Source: JAENZQ01 sp964553505 (GTDB lineage: Bacteria; Bacillota; Clostridia; Peptostreptococcales; JAAYPU01). From it: 6,848 nucleotides of DNA. The position numbers and the translations under genes were made by a program. The stretch covers positions 1 to 6,848 of the forward strand of contig CAZKKX010000134.1 in NCBI GenBank assembly GCA_964553505.1. The letters are read 5' to 3'. The notes under the pieces were generated by a model. The model saw only the letters and a program-made list of their open reading frames with translations, did not search any database and was not told the origin of the DNA. This document shows, piece by piece, positions 1 to 5,605 of the stretch. Within the stretch, counting starts at the first letter, position 1; each line of letters begins with the position of its first letter.

Positions 1-1740
1 AATATTGTTGATATTGTAGGAAAATATGTAACAATTAAGAAGACAGGCGCCAATTATAAAGGTCTTTGCCCTTTCCACAGTGAGGATACGCCATCTTTTA
101 TTGTTTCTGAAGACAAACAAATTTTTACTTGTTTCGGTTGCGGAGCAACAGGAGACGTTATTGAATTCATTAAACGTATTGAGAGTATTGAATTTGTCGA
201 TGCTGTAGAAAAACTAGCTGAAGAGAGTGGTGTTGAATTAAAAAGCACTAAAGAAAAAAGCAATAATAAGAAAAAAGATTTTTTATTTCAGCTTAATCGG
301 GATGCCGCATTATTTTTTTATCATAACCTTCAAAATGGAAATAATGCAGGGTATGCCTATATGAAATCACGGGGAATAAGCAATCCTACTTTGAAAAAAT
401 TTGGTATCGGTTATGCAATAGATTCATGGGATAGTTTGTACAAGTATTTTAAGGGTAGAAATATAGAAGATAGATTTCTTTTTGATTTAGGTTTACTGTC
501 GTACAGTAAAGGAAAATATTTTGATAAATTCCGAAACAGAGTCATTTTTCCTATTATCAATACAAGAGGCAGGATTATCGGTTTTGGCGGTCGAACGATT
601 GAAAAAAACGCGCTTCCTAAATATCTTAATTCCCCTGAATCTATCATTTTTCAGAAAAAGAATAATTTATATGGTCTGAATTTATCTCGACAGGAGATAC
701 AAAAAATGAATTCCGTAATTTTAGTGGAAGGATATATGGATGTTATTTCTTTGTATCAGAGAGGGATAAAAAATACGGCAGCATCTTTGGGAACTGCTCT
801 TACTGTTCAGCAGGCACAGATGTTAAAAAGATATTCCAATAATATCATTTTGGCATATGATGCGGATGAAGCCGGGAAAATCGCCGCACTAAGAGGAATG
901 GATATACTGTATGAAGCGGGATGCAGTGTGAAAGTACTAAGATTAAAAGGATATAAGGATCCTGATGAATATGTGAAAACATATGGCAAAGAAGCTTTTA
1001 TGAAACTTGTTTCTGAAGCAGTTCCTTTCATAGAATATAAGCTGGAAGAAGCAAAAAAAATACACGATCTTAATACAACAGAAGGAAAAGTAGCTTATCT
1101 AAAAGATGCTGCAATAATTCTCAGAAAAATTGAGAGTCAAGTGGAAGTAGAAGCATATATTAAAAAGATAGCTTACGAAACTAAAATTTCTGAAAATGCT
1201 TTTAAATTAGAAATACATGGTAATAATAGAGAAGTAACAAAATTAAAGCATCATGATAAAGAAAAAAAGCCTGATAATTTATCTTTATTAGATAAAAATA
1301 ATGATCTTCTTGAAAGAAACCTAATAAAACTCATGATTATTAGGAGTGAATTTATTCCTAAGATTAGAAAATATTCCGAAGTCTTCACTAATTCTTCTCA
1401 TCAACGTATTTATGAACTTATCAATGTTCTTTATACGGAAGATGAAGAAATAGACGTAATGAAACTAAAAGATAATCTAATGGATGAAGACATTGCGGCT
1501 TTAAATAAAATATTGGAAAACATACAATTTTCAGGCAAGGAAGTACAAATTTTCCATGATTGCATAAACAGAATAAAAAACGACAGAATAAAGAAAAGAC
1601 AGAATGAAATCATTGAGATTTTACAGGTATTGGATGAAGAAGAAGACGCATCTTACATTCAACAACTAACCAATGAATTATTGGATATACAAAAAAATCT
1701 TAATATGGATAATTTTACAGAAAGAGGAGATTATGGATGA
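1..1740 (+). CDS. dnaG: DNA primase DnaG (5' end outside window)
   Basis: This primase synthesises the short RNA primers used by the replicative polymerase at the fork and is recruited by the DnaB-type helicase. The reading frame is open from base 1 and gives 579 residues. By alignment with known DnaG N-termini, only about 17-18 residues seem to be missing. A CHC2 zinc ribbon is visible at C23-x2-H26-x17-C44-x2-C47 (window numbering), with the typical CPFH and CFGCG contexts. The catalytic core follows, including RVIFPI and GRIIGFGGR. The TOPRIM domain carries VEGYMD (E243, D247) and YDADEAG (D287, D289), the metal-binding acidic residues. The Lys/Glu-rich C-terminal part from about residue 430 is the expected helicase-binding region. 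The ATG at 361 is internal and not the start, because the zinc ribbon lies upstream in the same frame. The gene ends in an ATGA overlap with the sigma factor gene, so the two are probably co-transcribed and translationally coupled. Family assignment is very secure. Confidence 0.98.
   Translation, partial: NIVDIVGKYVTIKKTGANYKGLCPFHSEDTPSFIVSEDKQIFTCFGCGATGDVIEFIKRIESIEFVDAVEKLAEESGVELKSTKEKSNNKKKDFLFQLNRDAALFFYHNLQNGNNAGYAYMKSRGISNPTLKKFGIGYAIDSWDSLYKYFKGRNIEDRFLFDLGLLSYSKGKYFDKFRNRVIFPIINTRGRIIGFGGRTIEKNALPKYLNSPESIIFQKKNNLYGLNLSRQEIQKMNSVILVEGYMDVISLYQRGIKNTAASLGTALTVQQAQMLKRYSNNIILAYDADEAGKIAALRGMDILYEAGCSVKVLRLKGYKDPDEYVKTYGKEAFMKLVSEAVPFIEYKLEEAKKIHDLNTTEGKVAYLKDAAIILRKIESQVEVEAYIKKIAYETKISENAFKLEIHGNNREVTKLKHHDKEKKPDNLSLLDKNNDLLERNLIKLMIIRSEFIPKIRKYSEVFTNSSHQRIYELINVLYTEDEEIDVMKLKDNLMDEDIAALNKILENIQFSGKEVQIFHDCINRIKNDRIKKRQNEIIEILQVLDEEEDASYIQQLTNELLDIQKNLNMDNFTERGDYG
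1723..1739 (+). promoter_or_regulatory. Ribosome binding site and ATGA coupling at dnaG/rpoD
   Basis: AGAGGAG (1723-1729) lies inside the last dnaG codons, 7 bases before the rpoD ATG (1737). That ATG overlaps the dnaG TGA (1738-1740). This arrangement decides the rpoD start and implies that terminating ribosomes can reinitiate. The nearby ATG at 1733 is in another frame and is not used. Confidence 0.85.
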
Positions 1741-2855
1741 GTCTCGAACATAACAACATAGATGAAAACAAAAATGAATACATACGTCAGCTCTTGGAGA
1801 AAGCAAAGAAGAAAGGGACGATTACTTACAGGGAGATAGCAGATTATTTGGAAAATGTCGAACTGGATAAGGAACAAATGGATGATCTTTATGATGCGTT
1901 TGCTTCTATGGGAATAGATATCGTATCAGAAACTGAAGGAGATTTGGAAATTATAACAGAAGAGGATTCGGACTCGGAGGTTGACGTAGATGATATCGAT
2001 TTAGAATTCAGTATACCGAAAGGAATTAGTGTAGACGATCCGGTCAGAATGTATTTAAAAGAAATAGGAAAAGTACCATTGCTTTCTGCAAATGAAGAAA
2101 TTAATTTGGCCAAACTTATGGAAAATGGCGATGAAGAAGCAAAACAAAAATTGTGCGAAGCAAATTTGCGACTTGTTGTCAGTATCGCTAAGCGTTATGT
2201 TGGTCGTGGTATGCTTTTCCTCGACTTGATTCAAGAAGGAAATTTAGGGCTTATTAAAGCAGTAGATAAGTTTGATTGGAGAAAAGGTTATAAATTCAGT
2301 ACTTATGCTACATGGTGGATTCGTCAAGCCATTACAAGAGCTATTGCAGATCAAGCCAGAACTATAAGAATTCCAGTACACATGGTTGAAACCATCAATA
2401 AATTGATACGGGTATCCAGACAACTACTTCAAGAATTTGGTCGTGAACCTCGTCCAGATGAAATTGCTTCAGAGATGGATCTGCCGGAAGAAAAAGTAAG
2501 AGAGATTTTAAAAATTGCTCAGGAGCCGGTCTCACTTGAAACTCCCATTGGAGAAGAAGAAGACAGTCATCTTGGAGATTTTATCCCTGACGAAGATGTT
2601 CCTGCTCCGGCAGAAGCAGCTGCTTTTTCAATGCTTAAAGAGCAATTAATTGAAGTGCTTGATACATTGACGGAAAGAGAGCAAAATGTATTAAAGCTTA
2701 GATTTGGATTGGATGATGGGAGAGCGAGGACGCTTGAAGAGGTAGGAAAAAGGTTTGATGTAACAAGAGAAAGAATCAGGCAGATTGAAGCAAAGGCTCT
2801 TAGAAAACTAAGGCACCCAAGCAGGAGCAAAAAATTAAAAGACTACTTAGAATAA
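1737..2855 (+). CDS. rpoD: Primary RNA polymerase sigma factor RpoD/SigA
   Basis: This is the housekeeping sigma-70 factor, which directs RNA polymerase to -35/-10 promoters. At 372 residues it has the short Firmicutes SigA size. Region 1.1 is at about residues 10-65 and an acidic linker at 66-90. Region 1.2 begins at DPVRMYLKEIG (from 101). Region 2 starts at NLRLVVSIAKRY (from 143) and includes the -10 recognition and melting segment YATWWIRQAITR (190-201). Region 3 follows, and the region 4.2 helix-turn-helix is TLEEVGKRFDVTRERIRQIE (from 332) with the HPSRS tail. The presence of region 1.1 and the near-consensus 2.4 and 4.2 segments place it in group 1 (essential) rather than among alternative sigma factors. 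The ATG at 1737 overlaps the dnaG stop and is preceded by AGAGGAG at 1723-1729 with a 7-base spacing, which supports this start. A hairpin terminator follows immediately. Confidence 0.98.
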   Translation: MSLEHNNIDENKNEYIRQLLEKAKKKGTITYREIADYLENVELDKEQMDDLYDAFASMGIDIVSETEGDLEIITEEDSDSEVDVDDIDLEFSIPKGISVDDPVRMYLKEIGKVPLLSANEEINLAKLMENGDEEAKQKLCEANLRLVVSIAKRYVGRGMLFLDLIQEGNLGLIKAVDKFDWRKGYKFSTYATWWIRQAITRAIADQARTIRIPVHMVETINKLIRVSRQLLQEFGREPRPDEIASEMDLPEEKVREILKIAQEPVSLETPIGEEEDSHLGDFIPDEDVPAPAEAAAFSMLKEQLIEVLDTLTEREQNVLKLRFGLDDGRARTLEEVGKRFDVTRERIRQIEAKALRKLRHPSRSKKLKDYLE

Positions 2856-2892
2856 CATTAAAAAAATCTTCTCAACGGAGATTTTTTTAATG
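2856..2892 (+). terminator. AT-rich hairpin terminator after rpoD
   Basis: CATTAAAAAAATCT (2856-2869) and AGATTTTTTTAATG (2879-2892) are perfect 14-bp inverted repeats around a 9-base loop, starting one base after the rpoD stop codon. The seven-T tract lies in the descending arm, so the stem is weak in GC. The symmetric A and T runs could act in both directions. It separates the dnaG-rpoD block from trmK-nif3. The inverted repeat is certain; how efficiently it terminates is inferred. Confidence 0.75.
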
Positions 2893-2954
2893 TATTTAAG
2901 ATTTAAAAATTAAATTATGGTTTAGAATTATACCTTGTGAAAAGAGGCTTAGAA

Positions 2955-3659
2955 ATGATTCGGTTAACAGAAAGATTACAGAAAATCGCTGACAGCATTC
3001 AATCAGGCGAGAGTGTAGCTGATATCGGAAGTGATCATGGGTATATCCCCATATTCCTTTATGAAAAAGGAGTACCCGATAAAATAATAATAACGGATAT
3101 TAGAAAAGATCCTCTTGATATTGCAAAAAATAATATTAATTCTAAAATTAAAAATAGAGATAAATTAGATTTCAGAATTGGAAATGGCTTGGATGCTTTA
3201 AAGTATGAAGAGGTAGATACAGTAATAATTGCAGGAATGGGCGGAATTTTAATTAGAGATATCATTTCAAGAGATAAAAAGAAAAGCTTATCTTTCAAAA
3301 AGCTCATTCTCCAACCCAGAAATGCACAGGACAAACTACGACAATGGTTAGTTGAAAATGGATTCGAAATTAAGGATGAAAAACTTGCACGGGAAGGCAA
3401 GTATATTTGCGAGATAATCATTGCAGCTCCCGGAAAAGATAAACATTATGAAGGCACCTATTATGAAATAGGTTATAAGCTTATAGAAAAAAAAGACCCT
3501 CTCTTGGAAACATTTATTCTTAGAAAAATAAAGATTGAAGAAAGAATTCTTACTGATACAAAAAATAGGAATAGTGAAAAGGCGGCAAGGCAATATGAGT
3601 ATTCAAAAGACCGAATAATAAAATTAAAGGAGGTATTGAGATATGTCCGTTCATGTTGA
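2955..3659 (+). CDS. trmK: tRNA (adenine(22)-N1)-methyltransferase TrmK
   Basis: This is an S-adenosylmethionine-dependent enzyme of the TrmK/YqfN family, which makes 1-methyladenosine at position 22 of tRNA D-loops. The protein is 234 residues from the ATG at 2955. The Rossmann-fold SAM motif VADIGSDHGYIP has D23-I-G-S-D-H-G29. It is followed by the family signatures IIAGMGG (A93-G97) and LILQPRN (117-123), which form the active-site wall. The C-terminal third is Lys/Glu-rich and helical, as expected for the coiled-coil arm of TrmK. The frame can be extended upstream to a GTG at 2937, but nothing like a ribosome site precedes it, whereas AGAGG (2943-2947) sits 7 bases before the ATG. The ATG start is therefore preferred. 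The 3' end overlaps nif3 by 17 bases. The linkage rpoD-trmK-nif3 matches the B. subtilis sigA-yqfN-yqfO order and supports the call. Confidence 0.93.
   Translation: MIRLTERLQKIADSIQSGESVADIGSDHGYIPIFLYEKGVPDKIIITDIRKDPLDIAKNNINSKIKNRDKLDFRIGNGLDALKYEEVDTVIIAGMGGILIRDIISRDKKKSLSFKKLILQPRNAQDKLRQWLVENGFEIKDEKLAREGKYICEIIIAAPGKDKHYEGTYYEIGYKLIEKKDPLLETFILRKIKIEERILTDTKNRNSEKAARQYEYSKDRIIKLKEVLRYVRSC
3626..3645 (+). promoter_or_regulatory. Strong Shine-Dalgarno for nif3 inside trmK
   Basis: AAAGGAGGT (3626-3634) is a near-perfect anti-16S match placed 8 bases before the nif3 ATG at 3643, within the 3' end of trmK. It fixes the nif3 start even though this creates a 17-base overlap with trmK. Confidence 0.85.
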
Positions 3660-4755
3660 AGAAGTTTTAAAAATCATTCGAAATATTGCACCGGAGAATC
3701 TTGCTGAAAAATGGGATAACTCTGGTGTACAACTTTTAACAGAAAATAACGAGATAAAAAAGATATTGGTATGTTTGGAAATAAATGAAGAGGTCATGAA
3801 AGAATCTATGCAAAATGAAATCGATTTGATTGTGACTCATCATCCATTTATTTTCAATCCTTTAAAAAAAATCACCAATAATAGCTGGTTAGGAAATGTT
3901 ATCATAAATCTTTTAAAAAGGAACATTATGGTCTATTCGGCACATACATCTTTTGATTCTGCATACGGTGGAAATAATGACTATCTGGCAGAAATCATGG
4001 ATTTAGAAAATATCAGACATTTGAGAGAATATTCTATTGGTGATTATTATAAATTGGTAGTTTATGTGCCGGCAGAATCTTTAGATATGATGAGAAGTGT
4101 CATATGTGATGCCGGTGCGGGGAAAATAAATGATTACAGTCAATGTACATTTTATCAAAAAGGCACCGGAACATTTATGCCGAATGTAAATGCTGACCCT
4201 TACATAGGAGAAGCTGATAAATTAGAAAAGGTTAGTGAGTATCGACTGGAAAGTCTTGTACCTGAAGGAAGACTGTCAAATGTATTATCTTCTATGACTT
4301 CAGCCCATCCTTATGAAGAACCCGCATATGATATTATAAAATTGGAAAACAAGATTGATCCTTCAGGTCTTGGCAGAATAGGAGAACTGAAACAGGAAAA
4401 CACTCTTGAAGAAGTATGTCATATGATAAAGAATAAGCTTGATATAAAAGAGCCTGTTCCATTCGTAGGGGCAGCGAAAAATAAAATAAAAACAATCGGT
4501 ATTTGCACAGGCAGCGGCATGGATTTGCTCCAGGATGCAATTGATAAAAACTGTCAATTGTTTATAACCGGAGACGTGAAATATCATGATGCCCATAATG
4601 CACAGCAAGCCGGTATTGCCTTAATCGATGCAAAACACTTTCATACGGAAAAAATTTTTGTTGATAATATGTCCGATAAATTAAAAAAAGCTTTGAATAA
4701 TAGAGCCGAAGTGATGATGTCCAAAGCAAATTTGAACCCTTTTCAATATGTATAA
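3643..4755 (+). CDS. NIF3/YqfO-family dinuclear metal protein (GTP cyclohydrolase I type 2 homolog)
   Basis: This is a member of the NIF3 (DUF34, YqfO/YbgI) family of toroidal hexameric proteins with a dinuclear metal centre. The common database label 'GTP cyclohydrolase 1 type 2 homolog' does not mean that activity is proven, and the physiological role is unsettled. At 370 residues it has the long Gram-positive architecture. The first NIF3 half starts with the NSGVQLL segment. Metal-ligand motifs are THHP (H66, H67) and AHTSFDSA (H101, D105). An inserted PII/CutA-like domain lies at about residues 130-235, from YYKLVVYVP to the HPYEEPAYDII motif. The second NIF3 half carries the last ligands in DAKHFHTEK (H332, E336). 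That last motif is often DAGH; here Lys replaces Gly, while the ligand positions look intact. The gene overlaps trmK and is probably co-expressed with it. No convincing terminator follows before the rnpB promoter. Confidence 0.93.
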   Translation: MSVHVEEVLKIIRNIAPENLAEKWDNSGVQLLTENNEIKKILVCLEINEEVMKESMQNEIDLIVTHHPFIFNPLKKITNNSWLGNVIINLLKRNIMVYSAHTSFDSAYGGNNDYLAEIMDLENIRHLREYSIGDYYKLVVYVPAESLDMMRSVICDAGAGKINDYSQCTFYQKGTGTFMPNVNADPYIGEADKLEKVSEYRLESLVPEGRLSNVLSSMTSAHPYEEPAYDIIKLENKIDPSGLGRIGELKQENTLEEVCHMIKNKLDIKEPVPFVGAAKNKIKTIGICTGSGMDLLQDAIDKNCQLFITGDVKYHDAHNAQQAGIALIDAKHFHTEKIFVDNMSDKLKKALNNRAEVMMSKANLNPFQYV

Positions 4756-4838
4756 ACAAGAGAATCGAGAATAGGGTAGCACAGTAGATAGATCAAAGAA
4801 TCAAAGCATAAACTGTATCTTATAGCTAATTTTACCGT
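4756..4838. other. nif3-rnpB spacer without gene or terminator
   Basis: This 83-base stretch between the nif3 stop and the rnpB promoter holds no open frame of note and no GC hairpin with a T run. It begins with short heptamer-like repeats (annotated separately). A 7-base inverted pair, AATCAAA (4799-4805) and TTTGATT (4838-4844), touches the rnpB -35 box; its significance is unclear. Confidence 0.5.
4760..4780 (+). repeat. Three degenerate heptamers, GAGAATC-like
   Basis: GAGAATC (4760-4766), GAGAATA (4767-4773) and GGGTAGC (4774-4780) follow each other without gaps. The first two match the unit GAGAWGC, seen in reverse orientation in the rnpB P12 hairpin, at 5 or 6 of 7 positions. The third copy is degenerate. 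The array is short, so chance is not excluded. Confidence 0.5.
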
Positions 4839-4872
4839 TTGATTGATGAAAAGAATATGTTATAATGTCTTA
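4839..4872 (+). promoter_or_regulatory. rnpB promoter with extended -10
   Basis: TTGATT (4839-4844) serves as the -35, followed by a 16-base spacer and a perfect TATAAT -10 (4861-4866). TG at 4858-4859 gives the extended -10 form TGnTATAAT. Transcription would begin near 4872-4873, exactly where the P1 helix of the RNase P RNA begins. This looks like a strong constitutive sigma-A promoter. Confidence 0.88.
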
Positions 4873-5294
4873 ATGAGTAAGTCAGACAGCTGCGAGTATC
4901 TATGATATTCGAGGAAAGTCCGAGCTCCGTAGGGCAAGGTGCTGGGTAACTCCCAGTGGAGGTAACTCTAAGGAAAGTGCAACAGAAAGATACCGCCAAA
5001 TTAGAGACTGGATGCAAGAGGCTAGAGGTTGGATAAAAATTTTTAATTACATCTCGCATCTCGCTTCTCGCATCTGGTTTCTAATTAGGTAAGGGTGAAA
5101 TGGTAAGGTAAGAGCTTACCGGCAGCCTGGTGACTGGCTGGCTATGTAAACCCCACCCGGAGCAAGACCAAGTTAGGGCATGAGAGGCAGTAGCGCGCTG
5201 TCGCCCGATTGGTAGGTCGCTTGAGCCTGCTGGCAACTGCAGGCCTAGATAGATGGTTGTCAAAAACAGAACTCGGCTTATAGACTTGCTCATT
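4872..5294 (+). ncRNA. rnpB: RNase P RNA (type A) with expanded P12
   Basis: This is the catalytic RNA of ribonuclease P, which cuts the 5' leader from pre-tRNAs together with RnpA protein. Terminal helix P1 pairs 4872-4883 with 5283-5294 (12 bp, one G-U). Universal sequences include GAGGAAAGTCC (4911-4921), GGTAACTC, GTGCAACAGAAAG and ACCGCC. Further 3' come AGGTAAGGGTGAAA, CCACCCGGAGCAAGACCAA, GCTTGAGCCTGC, CCTAGATAGATGG and ACAGAACTCGGCTTAT. The P13/P14 segment and the P15-P17 region, with a GGT (5211-5213) suited to binding the tRNA CCA end, are those of the ancestral A type rather than the Bacillus B type. P18 pairs 5225-5230 with 5239-5244. Two features stand out: P3 is only a 7-bp hairpin (4894-4910), and P12 is enlarged to about 88 nt (4999-5086). 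The gene has its own promoter and terminator. Open frames crossing it are not coding. Confidence 0.97.
4999..5086 (+). repeat. Expanded P12 hairpin of rnpB with 7-base periodicity
   Basis: Bases 4999-5015 pair with 5070-5086 over 17 positions, including three G-U wobbles. Bases 5016-5032 continue the helix against 5053-5069 with four mismatches. The tip around AAAAATTTTT is AT-rich. The descending arm contains ATCTCGC (5051-5057), ATCTCGC (5058-5064) and TTCTCGC (5065-5071), then a degenerate ATCTGGT. The ascending arm keeps the same period with GAGGCTA (5018-5024) and GAGGTTG (5025-5031). The corresponding segment of E. coli RNase P RNA is only about 22 nt. Confidence 0.85.
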
Positions 5295-5306
5295 ACATAT
5301 ACATAC

Positions 5307-5344
5307 AAGGTTGTGAATATCTATACATATTTACAACCTTTTTT
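5307..5344 (+). terminator. Intrinsic terminator of rnpB
   Basis: AAGGTTGTGAATAT (5307-5320) pairs with ATATTTACAACCTT (5327-5340) over 14 bp with one G-U and a 6-base loop. Six T's (5339-5344) close and follow the stem. It lies 12 bases after P1, as expected for an rnpB transcript end. Confidence 0.92.
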
Positions 5345-5355
5345 ATTTGTCCAAC

Positions 5356-5395
5356 AAAAAAATAAAGCCATTTCAAGGCTTATAGCTATTTTTTT
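5356..5395 (-). terminator. Possible minus-strand (or bidirectional) terminator
   Basis: The inner stem AAGCC (5365-5369)/GGCTT (5377-5381) has a 7-base loop. It is flanked by seven A's (5356-5362) and seven T's (5389-5395) that can pair as an outer 9-bp stem. Read on the minus strand, the inner stem is followed by TTTATTTTTTT, the intrinsic terminator form. It lies just beyond the stop of the short minus-strand frame at 5401. Confidence 0.45.
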
Positions 5396-5400
5396 CTTAT

Positions 5401-5520
5401 TCAACTGTCAAACTCCCGTTTTTGCTTGCCATGAAGAATGCCTTTTGAGATTGGAAGTAAGAGTGTGGCGATTTCCGGTGTACAAACAAATACTCGAACA
5501 AATAAAGATTTTCTCAACAT
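5401..5520 (-). pseudogene. Short minus-strand frame, possible gene tail remnant
   Basis: From an ATG at 5520 the minus strand encodes 39 residues, ending at a TGA at 5401-5403. The segment TPEIATLLLPISKGILHGKQ is compositionally protein-like, followed by a basic tail ending REFDS. No ribosome binding site precedes the ATG, so a free-standing gene is doubtful. The frame may be the 3' tail of a gene lost by rearrangement. A hairpin with a minus-strand T run begins shortly after the stop, which fits a genuine gene end. I do not recognise a function. Chance is a real alternative at this length. Confidence 0.25.
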
Positions 5521-5530
5521 ATCGTGAGAA
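5511..5530. promoter_or_regulatory. 20-bp dyad upstream of the methyltransferase promoter
   Basis: TTCTCAACATATCGTGAGAA is symmetric at 16 of 20 positions: 6-base arms TTCTCA/TGAGAA plus a central ATAT. It ends four bases before the proposed -35. It contains TATCGTGA (5520-5527), which recurs at 5542-5549 inside the promoter. It is a plausible operator half of a two-site array for the fused HTH domain. The symmetry is seen; the function is inferred. Confidence 0.5.
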
Positions 5531-5533
5531 TTA

Positions 5534-5562
5534 TTGATTCGTATCGTGAATCATGATATTAT
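5534..5562 (+). promoter_or_regulatory. Promoter of the methyltransferase gene with overlapping dyad
   Basis: TTGATT (5534-5539) and TATTAT (5557-5562, one mismatch to TATAAT) are separated by exactly 17 bases. Transcription would start near 5569, giving a leader of about 34 nt. The inverted repeat TGATTC (5535-5540)/GAATCA (5548-5553), with a 7-base centre, sits on the -35 and the spacer. A bound repressor there would block polymerase. Confidence 0.6.
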
Positions 5563-5589
5563 GACATAAACCATAATTGTGCTATTAGT

Positions 5590-5605
5590 AGGAAGGTGAA
5601 AAATG
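5590..5605 (+). promoter_or_regulatory. Ribosome binding site of the methyltransferase
   Basis: AGGAAGGTGA (5590-5599) matches the anti-Shine-Dalgarno sequence well (AGGTGA is exact) at the right distance from the ATG at 5603. It confirms that the HTH domain is translated as the N-terminus of the methyltransferase. Confidence 0.8.

Larger units (their letters stand above)
5345..5602. other. Spacer between rnpB terminator and the methyltransferase gene
   Basis: These 258 bases carry no full-length gene. From left to right they hold a hairpin flanked by A7/T7 tracts (5356-5395), a short minus-strand open frame of 39 codons plus stop (5401-5520), and the presumed promoter/operator region of the methyltransferase (5511-5562). 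The composition changes from the core genes here, so the left edge of an acquired module may lie in this interval. Confidence 0.6.

Noticed and set aside
361..363. ATG at 361 as the dnaG start
   Set aside because: The same frame is open upstream to base 1 and encodes the essential CHC2 zinc ribbon, so this Met is internal.
2893..2936. Promoter for trmK (TAGAAT at 2923-2928 as -10)
   Set aside because: The DNA here is almost pure A/T and the best -35 at proper spacing (GATTTA) is poor. A promoter must exist or the terminator must leak, but I cannot place it with confidence.
2937..2954. GTG start giving a six-residue-longer TrmK
   Set aside because: No Shine-Dalgarno lies before the GTG, while AGAGG is correctly spaced before the ATG at 2955. 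The extra residues are not needed by the fold.
5051..5078. CRISPR-like or satellite array from the heptamers
   Set aside because: The units are 7 bases, contiguous, without spacers, and lie in the paired arm of an RNA helix. This is a short tandem repeat, not CRISPR.
4832..5308. Two minus-strand frames of 75 codons within the rnpB region
   Set aside because: They are antisense to a structural RNA whose conserved elements and helices explain the sequence fully.
5283..5344. Integration attachment site at the rnpB 3' end
   Set aside because: I looked for a second copy of the rnpB 3' end in the downstream spacer and saw none. No integrase is present in the window.
5253..5537. 94-codon plus-strand frame across the rnpB 3' end
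   Set aside because: It begins inside conserved RNase P RNA sequence and runs through the rnpB terminator hairpin. It has no ribosome binding site and no protein-like pattern.
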